NCBI GenBank assembly: GCA_902825775.1
Contig: CADECF010000011.1
Coordinates: forward strand, 62,001-126,000
Source of the DNA: an uncultured Lysobacteraceae bacterium
GTDB lineage: Bacteria; Pseudomonadota; Gammaproteobacteria; Xanthomonadales; Xanthomonadaceae
Length of the DNA: 64,000 bases
Direction of reading: 5' to 3'
This document shows, one piece after another, positions 1 through 9,136 of the stretch. The notes under the pieces were generated by a model. The model did not search any database, was not told the origin of the DNA, and worked only from the letters and a program-made list of their open reading frames with translations. How positions within the stretch are numbered: position 1 is the stretch's first letter; the number at the start of each line of letters is the position of its first letter. Made by a program: the position numbers and the translations under genes.

Positions 1-312
1 GATGCCGTCCTGCACTAGCAAGCCATCGCGCGGCGTAGCCAGACCCGCTTCGAGCACGGCATGTGCCGTGCCGACGCTGGGGTGGCCGGCGAACGGCACC
101 TCGCGGCGCGGGCTGAAGATGCGGATGCCGTAGCTGGCATCCGGCGATGCGGCCGGGAATACGAAGGTGGTTTCGGGTAGCCGCGTCCAGCGCGCGATGG
201 CCTGCATGGCCTCGTCGTCCAGGCCTTGCGCGTCCAATACGACCGCCAGCGGATTGCCGGCGCCTGGGCGGTCGGCGAAGACATCGACTTGCGCGTAGCG
301 GCGTGGGGACAT
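1..312 (-). CDS. PhzF family protein, N-terminal part (cut by window edge)
   Basis: The reverse strand reads an open frame from an ATG at 312 to the window edge, 104 codons. The start (MSPRRYAQVDVFADRPGAGN, then PLAVV) and the later ETTFV motif are typical of the PhzF phenazine-biosynthesis-like isomerase/epimerase fold; the Glu of ETTF corresponds to the family's catalytic acid. Family members are about 260-300 residues, so roughly a third is visible. Most PhzF homologues outside phenazine clusters have unknown substrates, and no phenazine genes are nearby. It diverges from lysAC over a 74 bp gap. Confidence 0.8.
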   Translation of the reverse strand, partial: MSPRRYAQVDVFADRPGAGNPLAVVLDAQGLDDEAMQAIARWTRLPETTFVFPAASPDASYGIRIFSPRREVPFAGHPSVGTAHAVLEAGLATPRDGLLVQDGI

Positions 313-386
313 GCTGGGGGGCTTCCGGGGTGGGCTTCGTCTAGAATTGCGCGTTCGCGCCCGATGCCCGGGCGAGCAAGCATTCT

Positions 387-2999
387 ATGTCCTCCGTCAT
401 CTCTTCCGATCGCTGGATCGTGCTCAAGTTCGGCGGCACCTCGGTGTCGCGTCGCCATCGCTGGGACACCATCGGCCGGTTGGCGAAACGGCGTGCGGAC
501 GAAAACGGCGCGCGCGTGCTTGTTGTGGTGTCGGCGCTGTCCGGCGTGACCAACGAGCTTCAGGCCATCGCCGATGGTGCGCCGGGCCTGTCCGCACGCA
601 TCGATGCGCTGGCCGACCGGCATCGCGCTTTCGCGCAGGAGCTCGATCTCGACGCCGACACGGCGCTGGGCGAGCGCCTGGCCGCCTTGAAAGCGCTAGC
701 CGCCGATCCGCGCGCCGCATCGCGGCCGTTGGAGTGGCAGGCCGAAGTACTGGGGCAGGGCGAGCTGATGTCGTCGACGCTCGGCGCCGCCTACCTGCGC
801 GCGCAGGGCTTCGATTTCGGTTGGTGCGATGCGCGCGACTGGCTCGATGCGATCGCGCTGCCCAATCAGAACGCCTGGTCGACTCGGCTGTCGGTTTCCT
901 GCCGGCGCGAAGCCGAAGGCGACTGGCGCCGCCGTTTCGCGACGCAGCCGGCGCCGATGCTGCTGACGCAGGGCTTCATCGCGCGGCATGCGGATGGCGG
1001 CACCGCCATCCTCGGCCGCGGCGGTTCGGATACCTCGGCGGCGTATTTCGGTTCGCTGCTCGGCGCGCAGCGCGTCGAAATCTGGACCGACGTGCCCGGC
1101 ATGTTCAGCGCGAATCCGCGCGAAGTGCCCGATGCGCGCCTGCTGACCCGGCTCGATTACGCCGAAGCGCAGGAAATCGCCACCACCGGCGCCAAGGTGT
1201 TGCACCCGCGTTCGATCAAGCCCTGCCGCGACGGCGGTGTGCCGATGGCGATCCTCGATACCGAAAAACCCGATCTGCCCGGCACCAGCATCGACGGCGC
1301 GGCGCTCACCGTGCCGGGCGTCAAGGCGATCAGCCGGCGCAACGGCATCGTCCTGGTATCGATGGAAAGCGTCGGCATGTGGCAGCAGGTCGGCTTCCTG
1401 GCCGACGTGTTCGAGCGCTTCAAGCGCCATGGCCTGTCGGTGGATCTGATCGGTTCGTCCGAAACCAACGTGACCGTGTCGCTGGACCCCAGCGAGAACC
1501 TGGTCAGCACCGATGTGCTGGCCAAGCTGTCGGCCGATCTGGCCGAGATCTGCCGGGTGAAAGTCATCGCGCCGTGCGCGGCCATCACTCTGGTCGGCCG
1601 CGGCATGCGTTCGCTGCTGCACAAGCTGTCCGATATCTGGGCCGCGTTCGGTAAGGAACGCGTGCATCTGATTTCGCAATCGTCCAACGATCTCAACCTG
1701 ACCTTCGTGATCGACGAGGCCGATGCCGACGGCCTGCTGCCGCATCTGCACGCCGAGCTGGTGCGCGGCGGCGCGATGCCGGTGCAGGACGCGAGCGTGT
1801 TCGGCCCGAGCTGGCGCGAGATCGTGCAGGGACCGGCGGCGCCGGCGCCCGCGCCGTGGTGGCGCGCGCAGCGCGAGCGCCTGCTGCGCATGGCCGCGCA
1901 CGGCACGCCGCGTTACGTCTACAACCTGGGCGTGGTCCGCGAACGTGCGCGCGCGTTGAACGGCGTGACCGCGATCGACCGGCGCTATTTCGCGCTCAAG
2001 GCCAATCCGCATCCGGACATCCTGCGCACGCTGCAGGCCGAAGGTTTCGGTTTCGAATGCGTGTCGCAGGGCGAAATGCAGCACGTGTTCAGCGTGTTTC
2101 CGCAGTTCGACCCGGGGCGCGTGCTTTTTACGCCAAGTTTCGCGCCTCGCGTCGAATACGAAGCCGCGTTCGCGCGCGGCGTCACCGTCACGCTCGACAA
2201 CGTCGAAGCCTTGCGCAACTGGCCGGATGTGTTCCGCGGGCAGCGGATCTGGGTGCGCCTGGATCTGGGCCGCGGCGAAGGCCACCACGCCAAGGTCAAG
2301 ACCGGCGGCAGCGCATCGAAATTCGGCCTGCCGGTGGCGTCGCTCGATGCCTTCGTCGCGCGCGCGCGCGAACTCGACGTGCGCATCGTCGGCGTGCACG
2401 CGCACCTGGGCAGCGGCGTCGATCTGCCCAAGCATTGGCAGCAGGTCTATGCCGAATTGGCCGGCTGGGCCGACAGCATCGGCACCGTCGAGATCATCGA
2501 TATCGGCGGCGGTCTGCCGATTCCGTACAAGCCCGACGCGAGCCCGTTCGACATCGCCGCCTGGGCGGCCGGCCTGGCCGAGATCAAGGCCGCCTATCCG
2601 CGCTTCCAACTGGCGATCGAGCCGGGCCGTTATTTGGTAGCGGAATCGGGCGCGCTGCTGCTGCACGTGACGCAAGTGGTGGAGAAGGACGGCGTGCGCA
2701 GGATCGGCGGCGATGCCGGCATGAATGCGTTGATGCGTCCCGCGCTTTACGAGGCGTACCACGGCATCCACAACCTGTCGCGCATCGACGATGCGCAGCG
2801 CATCGAGTTCGACATCGTCGGCCCGATCTGCGAATCCAGCGACGTGCTCGCGCAATCGCGTCTGCTGTCCGCAGCGACCGCGGAAGGCGACGTGCTGCTG
2901 ATCGCCGATGCCGGCGCCTACGGTTACGTGATGGCCAACCATTACAACCTGCGCGACCTGCCGCACGAGGAAGCCATGGACGAGGATATCGTCCAATGA
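387..2999 (+). CDS. lysAC: Bifunctional aspartate kinase / diaminopimelate decarboxylase
   Basis: 870-residue fusion of the first and last enzymes of lysine synthesis. Residues about 8-450 are an aspartokinase: VLKFGGTSVS at the N-terminus, GRGGSDTSA, then ACT-type regulatory repeats with SSETNVTVSLD and SQSSNDLNLTFV. Residues about 480-870 are a PLP-dependent diaminopimelate decarboxylase: YFALKAN with the PLP lysine at about K538, GVHAHLGSGV, DIGGGLPIPY, EPGRYLV and GPICESSDVL. This fusion is known from Xanthomonadaceae. It joins aspartate phosphorylation and meso-DAP decarboxylation in one cytoplasmic polypeptide, with the ACT region the likely site of lysine feedback. A TAGAAT -10-like hexamer lies at 342-347. 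The stop overlaps the next gene by 4 bp (ATGA), so it heads the operon. Confidence 0.95.
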   Translation: MSSVISSDRWIVLKFGGTSVSRRHRWDTIGRLAKRRADENGARVLVVVSALSGVTNELQAIADGAPGLSARIDALADRHRAFAQELDLDADTALGERLAALKALAADPRAASRPLEWQAEVLGQGELMSSTLGAAYLRAQGFDFGWCDARDWLDAIALPNQNAWSTRLSVSCRREAEGDWRRRFATQPAPMLLTQGFIARHADGGTAILGRGGSDTSAAYFGSLLGAQRVEIWTDVPGMFSANPREVPDARLLTRLDYAEAQEIATTGAKVLHPRSIKPCRDGGVPMAILDTEKPDLPGTSIDGAALTVPGVKAISRRNGIVLVSMESVGMWQQVGFLADVFERFKRHGLSVDLIGSSETNVTVSLDPSENLVSTDVLAKLSADLAEICRVKVIAPCAAITLVGRGMRSLLHKLSDIWAAFGKERVHLISQSSNDLNLTFVIDEADADGLLPHLHAELVRGGAMPVQDASVFGPSWREIVQGPAAPAPAPWWRAQRERLLRMAAHGTPRYVYNLGVVRERARALNGVTAIDRRYFALKANPHPDILRTLQAEGFGFECVSQGEMQHVFSVFPQFDPGRVLFTPSFAPRVEYEAAFARGVTVTLDNVEALRNWPDVFRGQRIWVRLDLGRGEGHHAKVKTGGSASKFGLPVASLDAFVARARELDVRIVGVHAHLGSGVDLPKHWQQVYAELAGWADSIGTVEIIDIGGGLPIPYKPDASPFDIAAWAAGLAEIKAAYPRFQLAIEPGRYLVAESGALLLHVTQVVEKDGVRRIGGDAGMNALMRPALYEAYHGIHNLSRIDDAQRIEFDIVGPICESSDVLAQSRLLSAATAEGDVLLIADAGAYGYVMANHYNLRDLPHEEAMDEDIVQ

Positions 3000-3490
3000 G
3001 CCCTAAAAAAGCCTTGGTGCTGGCCAGCGCGTTCACCGCGGCGGCGCTGGTGGCGATCGCTTACGTCGGCATCGGCGCGGTCAGCGGCGCGCCGTGGTCG
3101 GAGTGGCCGTCCAATGCGCGCTCGGCGCTGGGCATCGCGCCCGCCGCGGCGATGACCGCCGGCCTTGCGGCGTGGCTGGTGATCGGTTGGCGCGAAGGCG
3201 CGGACCTGGATCGCAAGTGGACGCCGCTCGGCATGGCGTTCAAGACGGTGGCGCTGGCGTTTCTCATGTTTCCGGTATTCGTGCTGTTCTGCCTGGTGAT
3301 CGCCGAATCGATCGGCCAGGCATTCGCCGCGGCGCCGGGCACGTTCCGCGAAGCTTGGGTATGGATGCCCTCGATCGCGCTGTACGCACTTATTTTCGGC
3401 GTGATGCTCGGCGCTTTGCCGGCGCTGGCGACCGAATTCTTCCTTTGCCGGCGTTACCTGCGGCTGACGACTACGAAATGGGGCGGTTGA
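2996..3490 (+). CDS. Uncharacterised inner-membrane protein in the lysAC-murL operon
   Basis: 164 residues with about four hydrophobic segments: near residues 7-28, 47-65, 80-105 and 122-145. There is a short basic C-terminal tail (RRYLRLTTTKWGG). I recognise no family or catalytic motif. The start ATG overlaps the lysAC stop by 4 bp and murL begins 4 bp after its stop, so it is almost certainly co-transcribed with the lysine and peptidoglycan-precursor genes. A role in envelope precursor metabolism is inference from position only. Confidence 0.75.
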   Translation: MSPKKALVLASAFTAAALVAIAYVGIGAVSGAPWSEWPSNARSALGIAPAAAMTAGLAAWLVIGWREGADLDRKWTPLGMAFKTVALAFLMFPVFVLFCLVIAESIGQAFAAAPGTFREAWVWMPSIALYALIFGVMLGALPALATEFFLCRRYLRLTTTKWGG

Positions 3491-3494
3491 TTCG

Positions 3495-4850
3495 ATGACG
3501 TTCGACAGGGATTCCATCCGCGCGTTCCGCTTCACCGGTTGCGATTTCGACGCCTGCAGCGGCATCGCGCGCCTGGGCTATGCTTTCGACGACGGTCCGG
3601 AGCTGGTCGAAACCATCACCCTCTCGGGCGCGCCGTTCGCGCTCGGCGGCGCGCGCGCGCAGGCTGCGGAAAAGGCGCTGCGTCTGCTGCACCTGATCAC
3701 CGGCGTCAGCTACTACAAAGCGGCGGTGCCCGAGGAAATCCGCATCGACTCGTACGGCATCGATGCCGACACGGCTGCGTTGATGGAAGAGCTCTACCTC
3801 AACGGGCTGGGCGAATTCGCTTATCGCAACGGCCTGAATCTGCATGGACGCATCCGTTTTCCGGTCGCCGACAGCGGCATCGGCGCCGATGCCGCGCCGC
3901 TCGGATTGCGCAGGCACGCCCTGGTCGCGATCGGCGGCGGCAAGGATTCGCTGGTCAGTATCGAAGCGTTGCGCGCAGCGGGCGTCGACCAAACCGTCAC
4001 CTGGGTCGGCGGTTCGCAATTGATCAAAGCCTGCGCCGAACGCACCGGCCTGCCGACGTTCAACATCGGCCGACAGCTGGCGCCGGAATTGTTCGAATAC
4101 AACCGCCAGGGCGCGTACAACGGCCATATCCCGGTCACCGCGATCAACTCGGCGATCATGGTGTTCGCCGCGGTATTGCTCGGCGTCGACCAGGTGGTGT
4201 TCTCCAACGAGCGCTCGGCCAGTTACGGCAGCCTGATCGAAGGCACGGGCGAGGTGAACCACCAATGGTCCAAGGGATGGATCTTCGAACGCGATTTCGG
4301 CGGTTATGTGCAGCGCCGCATCGCCGCCGACCTTCACTACTACTCGCTGCTGCGGCCGCTAAGCGAGCTCGCTGTGGCGCGCCAATTCGCCAAGACGGAT
4401 CGCTACGACGCGCATTTCTCCAGTTGCAACCGCAATTTCCACCTGCTCGGCGAACGTCCGGCCAGCCGCTGGTGCGGCGTGTGCCCTAAATGCCATTTCG
4501 TGTTCCTGGCGCTGGCGCCGTTCATGCCCAAGCCGCGATTGGTATCGATTTTCGGCCGCAACCTGCTCGACGACGCCGCGCAGATTCCGGGTTACGACGC
4601 GCTGCTCGAATTCCAGGACCACAAGCCTTTCGAATGCGTCGGCGAAGGCAAGGAATCGCGCGCGGCGATGGCGACGCTGGCGCAGCGTCCGGAATGGCAG
4701 GAAGACGCCATCGTCGAGCGTTTCGACCGCGAGATCCGGCCGCAATTGAACGCATCCGAACTCGACATCGCGCCGCTGCTGGCGATCGACGACGAACATC
4801 GCGTTCCGCCCGCGCTGTGGGACAAGCTTCGTGCGTATTTCACAGCTTGA
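3495..4850 (+). CDS. murL: UDP-MurNAc-L-Ala-L-Glu epimerase MurL
   Basis: 451 residues. MurL inverts the L-glutamate of UDP-MurNAc-L-Ala-L-Glu to D-glutamate, an ATP-dependent step described from Xanthomonas oryzae that replaces the usual glutamate racemase MurI. Visible motifs are a PP-loop-like [10 protein letters not shown] near residues 145-154, the conserved [11 protein letters not shown] block, and a Cys-rich segment [10 protein letters not shown] near residue 328. The strongest support is context: murD2, the ligase that makes its substrate, follows directly with a 20 bp overlap. The PP-loop alone could suggest a QueC or asparagine-synthase-like enzyme, but the length and the murD2 partner favour MurL. 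The ATG at 3495 is 4 bp past the preceding stop. Confidence 0.9.
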   Translation: MTFDRDSIRAFRFTGCDFDACSGIARLGYAFDDGPELVETITLSGAPFALGGARAQAAEKALRLLHLITGVSYYKAAVPEEIRIDSYGIDADTAALMEELYLNGLGEFAYRNGLNLHGRIRFPVADSGIGADAAPLGLRRHALVAIGGGKDSLVSIEALRAAGVDQTVTWVGGSQLIKACAERTGLPTFNIGRQLAPELFEYNRQGAYNGHIPVTAINSAIMVFAAVLLGVDQVVFSNERSASYGSLIEGTGEVNHQWSKGWIFERDFGGYVQRRIAADLHYYSLLRPLSELAVARQFAKTDRYDAHFSSCNRNFHLLGERPASRWCGVCPKCHFVFLALAPFMPKPRLVSIFGRNLLDDAAQIPGYDALLEFQDHKPFECVGEGKESRAAMATLAQRPEWQEDAIVERFDREIRPQLNASELDIAPLLAIDDEHRVPPALWDKLRAYFTA

Positions 4851-6216
4851 AGGCCGGCGCGTCGCGCTGTGGGGTTGGGGCCGCGAGGGCCGCGCTGCGT
4901 ATCGCGCGATCCGTTTACGCCTGCCGCAGCTGCCGCTGACGCTGTTCTGCAATGCCGATGAAGCCGCCGAAGCGCGCGCGGCCGGCGATGCCGCGCTGAG
5001 CGTCGAAACCGATGCCAGTGCGGGTCGCTTGTCGGCCTTCGATATCGTGGTCAAATCGCCAGGCATCAGCCCTTACAAACCCGAAGCGATGATCGCCGCG
5101 CACGAGGGCGCGCGTTTCGTCGGCGGCACCGCGTTGTGGTTCGCCGAGCGCCCCGATGCGCGCACGATCTGCGTCACCGGCACCAAGGGCAAGAGCACCA
5201 CCACCGCGTTGCTAGCGCACCTGCTGCGCGCCGGCGGACATCGCACGGCCTTGTGCGGCAATATCGGTCTGCCCTTGTTGGAACTGCTCGACGACGAGGC
5301 CGAATTCTGGGCGATCGAGCTTTCCAGCTACCAGACGCGCGACGTCGCCGGTTCCGGCGTGCGTCCGCATATCGCCGTGGTCACCAATATCTTCCCGGAG
5401 CATCTGGACTGGCATGGCAGCGAGCAACGCTATGTCGAGGACAAATTGGCGTTGCTGACCGAAGGCAAGCCGCGCCTCGCCGTGCTCAATGCGCAGGACC
5501 GAAGACTCGCCGCGTTGTCGTTGCCCGACAGCGAGGTGCGCTGGTTCGGCCGCGAGGATGGCTGGCATCTGCGCGGCGACGATCTGTTCCGCGGCGGCGA
5601 TTTCGTATTCGACACGCGCCCGGTGGCGCTGCCCGGCCGACACAATCGGGGCAATCTCTGCGCGGTGCTGACCGCTGTAGAGGCGCTGGGGCTCGATGCC
5701 GCCGCGCTGGCGCCGCTGGTGCAGGGCTTCGTGCCGTTGCCGCATCGGTTGCAGACCCTGGGTGTGCGCGACGGCATCGTCTACGTCAACGATTCGATCA
5801 GCACCACGCCGCATGCGAGCCTGGCGGCGCTGGAGGTGTTTCGCGGGCGCCGGGTCGCGATCCTGCTCGGCGGCCACGACCGTGGTATCGATTGGACCGA
5901 ATTCGCGCTCGCGATAGGAGCCAATGCGCCCGCAGTCGTCGTCACTTTGGGCCAGAACGGTCCGCGCATCCACGAACTGCTGAGCAATGTGGCGCGTACC
6001 GCCGGTTTCCGGCTGTCGAGCGCCGACGATCTCGAACAAGCCGTCGCGCAGGCGCGCGCCGCGCTGGCGGGCGAGGGCGTGATTCTGCTATCGCCGGGCG
6101 CGCCGAGTTTCGGCCCCTATCGCGACTACACCTATCGCGGCCGGCATTTCGCGCAGCTGGCCGGCTTCGATCCGGATATCATCGCGTCGATCCCCGGCCT
6201 GGGCATCTCTTTGTAG
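4831..6216 (+). CDS. murD2: UDP-MurNAc-L-alanine--L-glutamate ligase MurD2
   Basis: 461-residue Mur ligase of the MurD type. The N-terminal Rossmann part carries WGWGREGRA and VKSPGISPY; the central ATPase has [11 protein letters not shown] near residues 114-124, then [17 protein letters not shown] and the substrate-domain [19 protein letters not shown] lies in the C-terminal domain. In Xanthomonas MurD2 adds L-Glu, not D-Glu, to UDP-MurNAc-L-Ala, after which MurL epimerises it. Paralogy with canonical MurD makes the motifs alone ambiguous; the overlap with murL decides the call. The TAG stop (6214-6216) lies inside the end of an intergenic palindromic repeat. Confidence 0.9.
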   Translation: MRISQLEGRRVALWGWGREGRAAYRAIRLRLPQLPLTLFCNADEAAEARAAGDAALSVETDASAGRLSAFDIVVKSPGISPYKPEAMIAAHEGARFVGGTALWFAERPDARTICVTGTKGKSTTTALLAHLLRAGGHRTALCGNIGLPLLELLDDEAEFWAIELSSYQTRDVAGSGVRPHIAVVTNIFPEHLDWHGSEQRYVEDKLALLTEGKPRLAVLNAQDRRLAALSLPDSEVRWFGREDGWHLRGDDLFRGGDFVFDTRPVALPGRHNRGNLCAVLTAVEALGLDAAALAPLVQGFVPLPHRLQTLGVRDGIVYVNDSISTTPHASLAALEVFRGRRVAILLGGHDRGIDWTEFALAIGANAPAVVVTLGQNGPRIHELLSNVARTAGFRLSSADDLEQAVAQARAALAGEGVILLSPGAPSFGPYRDYTYRGRHFAQLAGFDPDIIASIPGLGISL

Positions 6217-6334
6217 AGCGGAGCTCTCGCTCTTGTGGGAGCGGCTTCAGCCGCGAGCTTTTCCTTATCGGAATCGAGAGCTCGCGGCTGAAGCCGCCCC
6301 TACATAAAAGCAGCGGGGCAAGCCCCGCTCTACA
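6212..6334. repeat. Nested intergenic palindromic repeats (outer TGTAGAGCGG type, inner TGTGGGAGCGG type)
   Basis: Outer ends are TGTAGAGCGGAGC (from 6212) and GCCCCGCTCTACA (to 6334). Between them sits an inner pair of another family, TTGTGGGAGCGGCTTCAGCC (from 6233) and GGCTGAAGCCGCCCCTACA (to 6304). Each half is itself a small hairpin. This looks like one repeat inserted in another. The outer left end supplies the murD2 stop codon. Confidence 0.85.
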
Positions 6335-6381
6335 AAAGCAGGCGCTTGCCGGGTCGCGCCATCACTCGGGAGATTGCCGCT

Positions 6382-7173
6382 ATGCGCCGTTCGCTACTCG
6401 CTGTCGGGTTATCGCTGTGCTCCGTTTCAGCCTCCGCCGCCATGAAATCCGAACCGATCGAATACAAGGTCGGCAACGACGCCTTCAGCGGATATCTGGT
6501 CTACGACGATGCCGGCAAGGACAAGCGTCCCGGACTGGTGATGGTCCCCAACTGGATGGGCGCGACCGAAGACTCGGTGGAAAAAGCCAAGAAGATCGCC
6601 GGCGACGATTACGTGATCCTGATCGCCGACGTCTACGGCAAGGGCGTGCGGCCGAAGGACAGCAAGGAAGCCGGCGAACAGACGCGCAAGGCCTATACCG
6701 ATGGCGGCACGACGCTGCGGGCGCGGGCGCAGGCGGCGGTGGATGCGCTGAAGGCGCAGAAAGAAAAATTGCCGCTCGACGACACCAAGATCGGCGCTTT
6801 CGGTTTCTGCTTCGGCGGCTCGGTGGCGCTGGAATTGGCGCGCTCGGGCAGCGACATCAAGGGTGGCGTGGTCAGCTTGCACGGCGGCCTGGAAGGCTAT
6901 GTGCCGATCAAGGACAACAAGGTCAACACGCCGGTCCTGGTGCTCAACGGCGCCGACGACAGCGGCGTGACGGACGAAAGCATCGTCGCGTTCCAGAAGG
7001 AAATGGATGCGGCCAAGGCCGATTGGCAATTCGTCGATTTCAGCGGCGCGGTGCATTGCTTCACGCAGCCGGAATCCAATAGTCCGCCGAACTGCGTCTA
7101 TAACGAAAAAGCGGCGAAGCGGGCGTTCCGGATGATGGACGATTTCTTCGAGGAGCAGTTCGCGGCGAAGTAG
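6382..7173 (+). CDS. Secreted dienelactone hydrolase family protein
   Basis: 263 residues from the ATG at 6382, chosen because it opens a signal peptide (MRRSLLAVGLSLCSVSASAA) and has GGGAG about 10 bp upstream; a start at 6346 would bury that signal. The mature part is an alpha/beta hydrolase of the dienelactone hydrolase family with a cysteine nucleophile, GFCFGGS (C143), an acid in NGADDSG (about D192), and a histidine in AVHCF (H225). The Cys-Asp-His triad is complete. Family members hydrolyse esters or lactones; the substrate cannot be told. A periplasmic location follows from the signal. No pathway genes are adjacent. Confidence 0.85.
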   Translation: MRRSLLAVGLSLCSVSASAAMKSEPIEYKVGNDAFSGYLVYDDAGKDKRPGLVMVPNWMGATEDSVEKAKKIAGDDYVILIADVYGKGVRPKDSKEAGEQTRKAYTDGGTTLRARAQAAVDALKAQKEKLPLDDTKIGAFGFCFGGSVALELARSGSDIKGGVVSLHGGLEGYVPIKDNKVNTPVLVLNGADDSGVTDESIVAFQKEMDAAKADWQFVDFSGAVHCFTQPESNSPPNCVYNEKAAKRAFRMMDDFFEEQFAAK

Positions 7174-7180
7174 GCTTTTT

Positions 7181-7330
7181 CCTCTCCCCAACGGGGAGAG
7201 GATGCCCGGAGGGCAGGAGAGGGGCGCGAGCGTAGCGAAGCGTGCTTTTGCTTTTAATGCGGATGGCGTGAAAAGCCGGACCCTCTCCCTGGCCTTCGGC
7301 CTGTCCCTCTCCCGCAAGCGGGAGAGGGAA
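7181..7330. repeat. Dispersed intergenic repeat, CTCTCCC/GGGAGAG type
   Basis: About 150 bp between two convergent genes. It starts with the hairpin CTCTCCCCAACGGGGAGAG and ends with CCCTCTCCCGCAAGCGGGAG. The middle contains GCGAGCGTAGCGAAGCGTGC and TGGCCTTCGGCCTGTCCC. A near copy with the same middle blocks lies at 42731-42873, also between convergent genes. Confidence 0.8.
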
Positions 7331-7342
7331 AAGCGCACGCCG

Positions 7343-8341
7343 TCAGCTTTTCCTATCGACGGCGTAATGCGCCAGCCCGCGCAACGCGGCGACGCCGTCG
7401 TTGTCTTCGAGGCCTTCCAACGCGCGTTCCGCCGCATCGGCGTATTCGTTGGCGCGGGCGCGGCTGTACTCGAGGCCGCTTGTCGCATTGATCGCGGCCA
7501 GCACTTCCGGCAGCGCCGATGCGTCGCCGTTCTCGACGACTTCGCGCAAACGCGCGGCGATCTCGGCCGGGCTATGCGCGATCGCATGGATCAGCGGCAG
7601 CGTGGCCTTGCCTTCGGCCAGATCGTCGCCCAAATGCTTGCCCAGGTCGGCTTCGTCGGCGCTGTAGTCGAGCACGTCGTCGGCGATCTGGAAGGCGTAG
7701 CCCAGGGCCATGCCGTAATCGTGAAAACGCTGCTGCATCCCGGCGTCCGCACCGGCCAGCAGCGCGCCCAGCCGGGTGGCGGCGGCGAACAACACCGCGG
7801 TCTTGCGTTCGATCACACGCAGATAAGCGGCCTCGTCCGTATCCGGATTGCGCACGTGCAGCAGCTGCAGCACTTCGCCCTCGGCGATCGCATTGGTGGT
7901 ATCGGCCAGGATCCGCATCACTTCGATCCGATCGAGTTCCACCATCAGCTGGAAGCTGCGCGAATACAGGAAATCCCCGACGAGCACGCTCGGCGCATTG
8001 CCCCACAGCGCATTGGCGGTCTTGCGGCCGCGGCGCAGGTCCGATTCGTCGACCACATCGTCGTGCAGCAGGGTGGCCGTATGGATGAATTCGATCACCG
8101 CGGCCAGCTGGTGCGCGTCGGCGCCGGCATGGCCGAGCGCGCGCGCGGCCAGCAGCAGCAGCATCGGCCGCAGCCGTTTGCCCCCGGCGGCGACGATGTG
8201 CTCGCCGATCTGGTTGACCAGGACCACGTCCGAGGCCAGGCGCCGCCGGATCAGGGTGTCGACGGCGGCCATGTCGGGACCTGCCAGGGCCTGGATTGCG
8301 GTCAGGTCTAGCGTTCGCAGGCGGGAAGACGCGGAATCCAT
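7343..8341 (-). CDS. ispB: Octaprenyl (polyprenyl) diphosphate synthase
   Basis: 332 residues. Trans-isoprenyl diphosphate synthase that extends farnesyl diphosphate with IPP to make the ubiquinone side chain. Both Asp-rich motifs are present: DDVVDESD near residues 94-101 and DDVLDY near 221-226, with GGKRLRP upstream and FQIADD before the second. Length fits the IspB class. I chose the ATG at 8341; the frame extends to a TTG at 8368 that would sit on the likely promoter. It diverges from ssb, and a minus-strand TATAAT (8373-8368) lies just upstream. The octaprenyl length is family inference. Confidence 0.92.
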   Translation of the reverse strand: MDSASSRLRTLDLTAIQALAGPDMAAVDTLIRRRLASDVVLVNQIGEHIVAAGGKRLRPMLLLLAARALGHAGADAHQLAAVIEFIHTATLLHDDVVDESDLRRGRKTANALWGNAPSVLVGDFLYSRSFQLMVELDRIEVMRILADTTNAIAEGEVLQLLHVRNPDTDEAAYLRVIERKTAVLFAAATRLGALLAGADAGMQQRFHDYGMALGYAFQIADDVLDYSADEADLGKHLGDDLAEGKATLPLIHAIAHSPAEIAARLREVVENGDASALPEVLAAINATSGLEYSRARANEYADAAERALEGLEDNDGVAALRGLAHYAVDRKS

Positions 8342-8367
8342 GGGGCGGCCGGGACGAAAAGAGGGCA

Positions 8368-8373
8368 ATTATA
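8368..8373 (-). promoter_or_regulatory. Probable ispB -10 hexamer
   Basis: Reads TATAAT on the minus strand, 26 bp before the ispB ATG. No good -35 is visible at standard spacing, so this rests on the perfect -10 in a GC-rich background. Confidence 0.4.
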
Positions 8374-8451
8374 AGAGCGGGCGGCGCCGTACAATTCAGA
8401 TTAGACCGACCTGCGGTCGCGATATCGGCCTACGGCCCTGGGGAGCGCGGC

Positions 8452-8457
8452 TATAAT
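8452..8457 (+). promoter_or_regulatory. Probable ssb -10 hexamer
   Basis: TATAAT 48 bp before the ssb ATG. A similar TACAAT with the same TTCA flank lies at 8390-8395. No clear -35 box is seen. Confidence 0.4.
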
Positions 8458-8505
8458 TCAATGATGCGGCCCGATCCGGGCAGGCACAGATTAAGGACGG
8501 CAAGA

Positions 8506-8985
8506 ATGGCCCGCGGCGTAAACAAAGTGATCCTGGTCGGCAACCTCGGCAACGACCCCGAAACCAAGTACACCCAGGGCGGCATGGCCGTGACCACGAT
8601 CAGCTTGGCCACCAGCAGCGTGCGCAAGGATAAGGACGGCAATACCCAGGAACGCACCGAATGGCATCGGGTGAAGTTCTTCGGCAAGCTCGGCGAGATC
8701 GCCGGCGAATATCTGCGCAAGGGCCGCCAGGTGTACGTGGAAGGCTCGATCCGCTACGACAAGTTCACCGGCCAGGACGGCGTCGAGAAGTATTTCACCG
8801 ACATCGTCGCCGATGAGATGCAGATGCTCGGCAGCACCGAAGGCCGGGGCGCAGAGCGCACCGAGCGCAGCAGCGGCGGCAGCGAGCGTCCATCGCGTCC
8901 GGCGCCCGCGCAGCGCCGCGAACCGTCGCAGCCGGCATCGCAGCAGGGCATGGACGATTTCGCGGACGACGACATCCCGTTCTGA
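8506..8985 (+). CDS. ssb: Single-stranded DNA-binding protein
   Basis: 159 residues. Begins [19 protein letters not shown], the standard start of the OB-fold (residues about 1-110), followed by a flexible Gly/Ser/Pro/Gln-rich linker and the acidic tip DFADDDIPF. That tip is the docking site for replication, repair and recombination partners. The ATG at 8506 is preceded by AAGGA at 8493-8497. SSB coats single-stranded DNA at forks and repair sites as a tetramer. Linker and tip are intact. Confidence 0.97.
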   Translation: MARGVNKVILVGNLGNDPETKYTQGGMAVTTISLATSSVRKDKDGNTQERTEWHRVKFFGKLGEIAGEYLRKGRQVYVEGSIRYDKFTGQDGVEKYFTDIVADEMQMLGSTEGRGAERTERSSGGSERPSRPAPAQRREPSQPASQQGMDDFADDDIPF

Positions 8986-9062
8986 TCCCGCGCCGCGGTC
9001 CGCCGCGGCGTTCGGTGGGCGCATTCTGCGCCGCTGGTCACATCTCCGGCACGATGGATGCG

Positions 9063-9102
9063 GACACTGACCAATGTCGGTGTCTGGTTCCCGCCAAGGG
9101 AA
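9063..9102. promoter_or_regulatory. Double dyad upstream of the beta-helix gene (copy 1)
   Basis: Two back-to-back inverted repeats: GACACTGAC (9063-9071), 4 bp, GTCGGTGTC (9076-9084); then 3 bp; then TTCCC (9088-9092), 5 bp, GGGAA (9098-9102). It ends 34 bp before the ATG at 9137. The same architecture with the same spacings occurs at 12350-12389, upstream of the sensor-kinase gene. Confidence 0.6.
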
Positions 9103-9136
9103 TCAAAATCGAGCTTCAGCGTTCGGGGAGAAGATC

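Noticed and set aside
1-312. Phenazine biosynthesis
   Set aside because: Only a PhzF-type gene fragment is seen; no other phz genes are adjacent, and most PhzF homologues are not in phenazine pathways.
696-2996. A 766-codon minus-strand frame opposite lysAC
   Set aside because: Same type of GC shadow; lysAC is certain and the antisense product shows no motif.
3495-4850. QueC/asparagine-synthase-like reading of the PP-loop in MurL
   Set aside because: Length, remaining motifs and the overlapping murD2 gene fit MurL far better.
6212-6334. Repeat clusters considered as a CRISPR array
   Set aside because: Units are inverted pairs scattered singly between genes, not direct repeats with regular spacers, and no cas genes are present.
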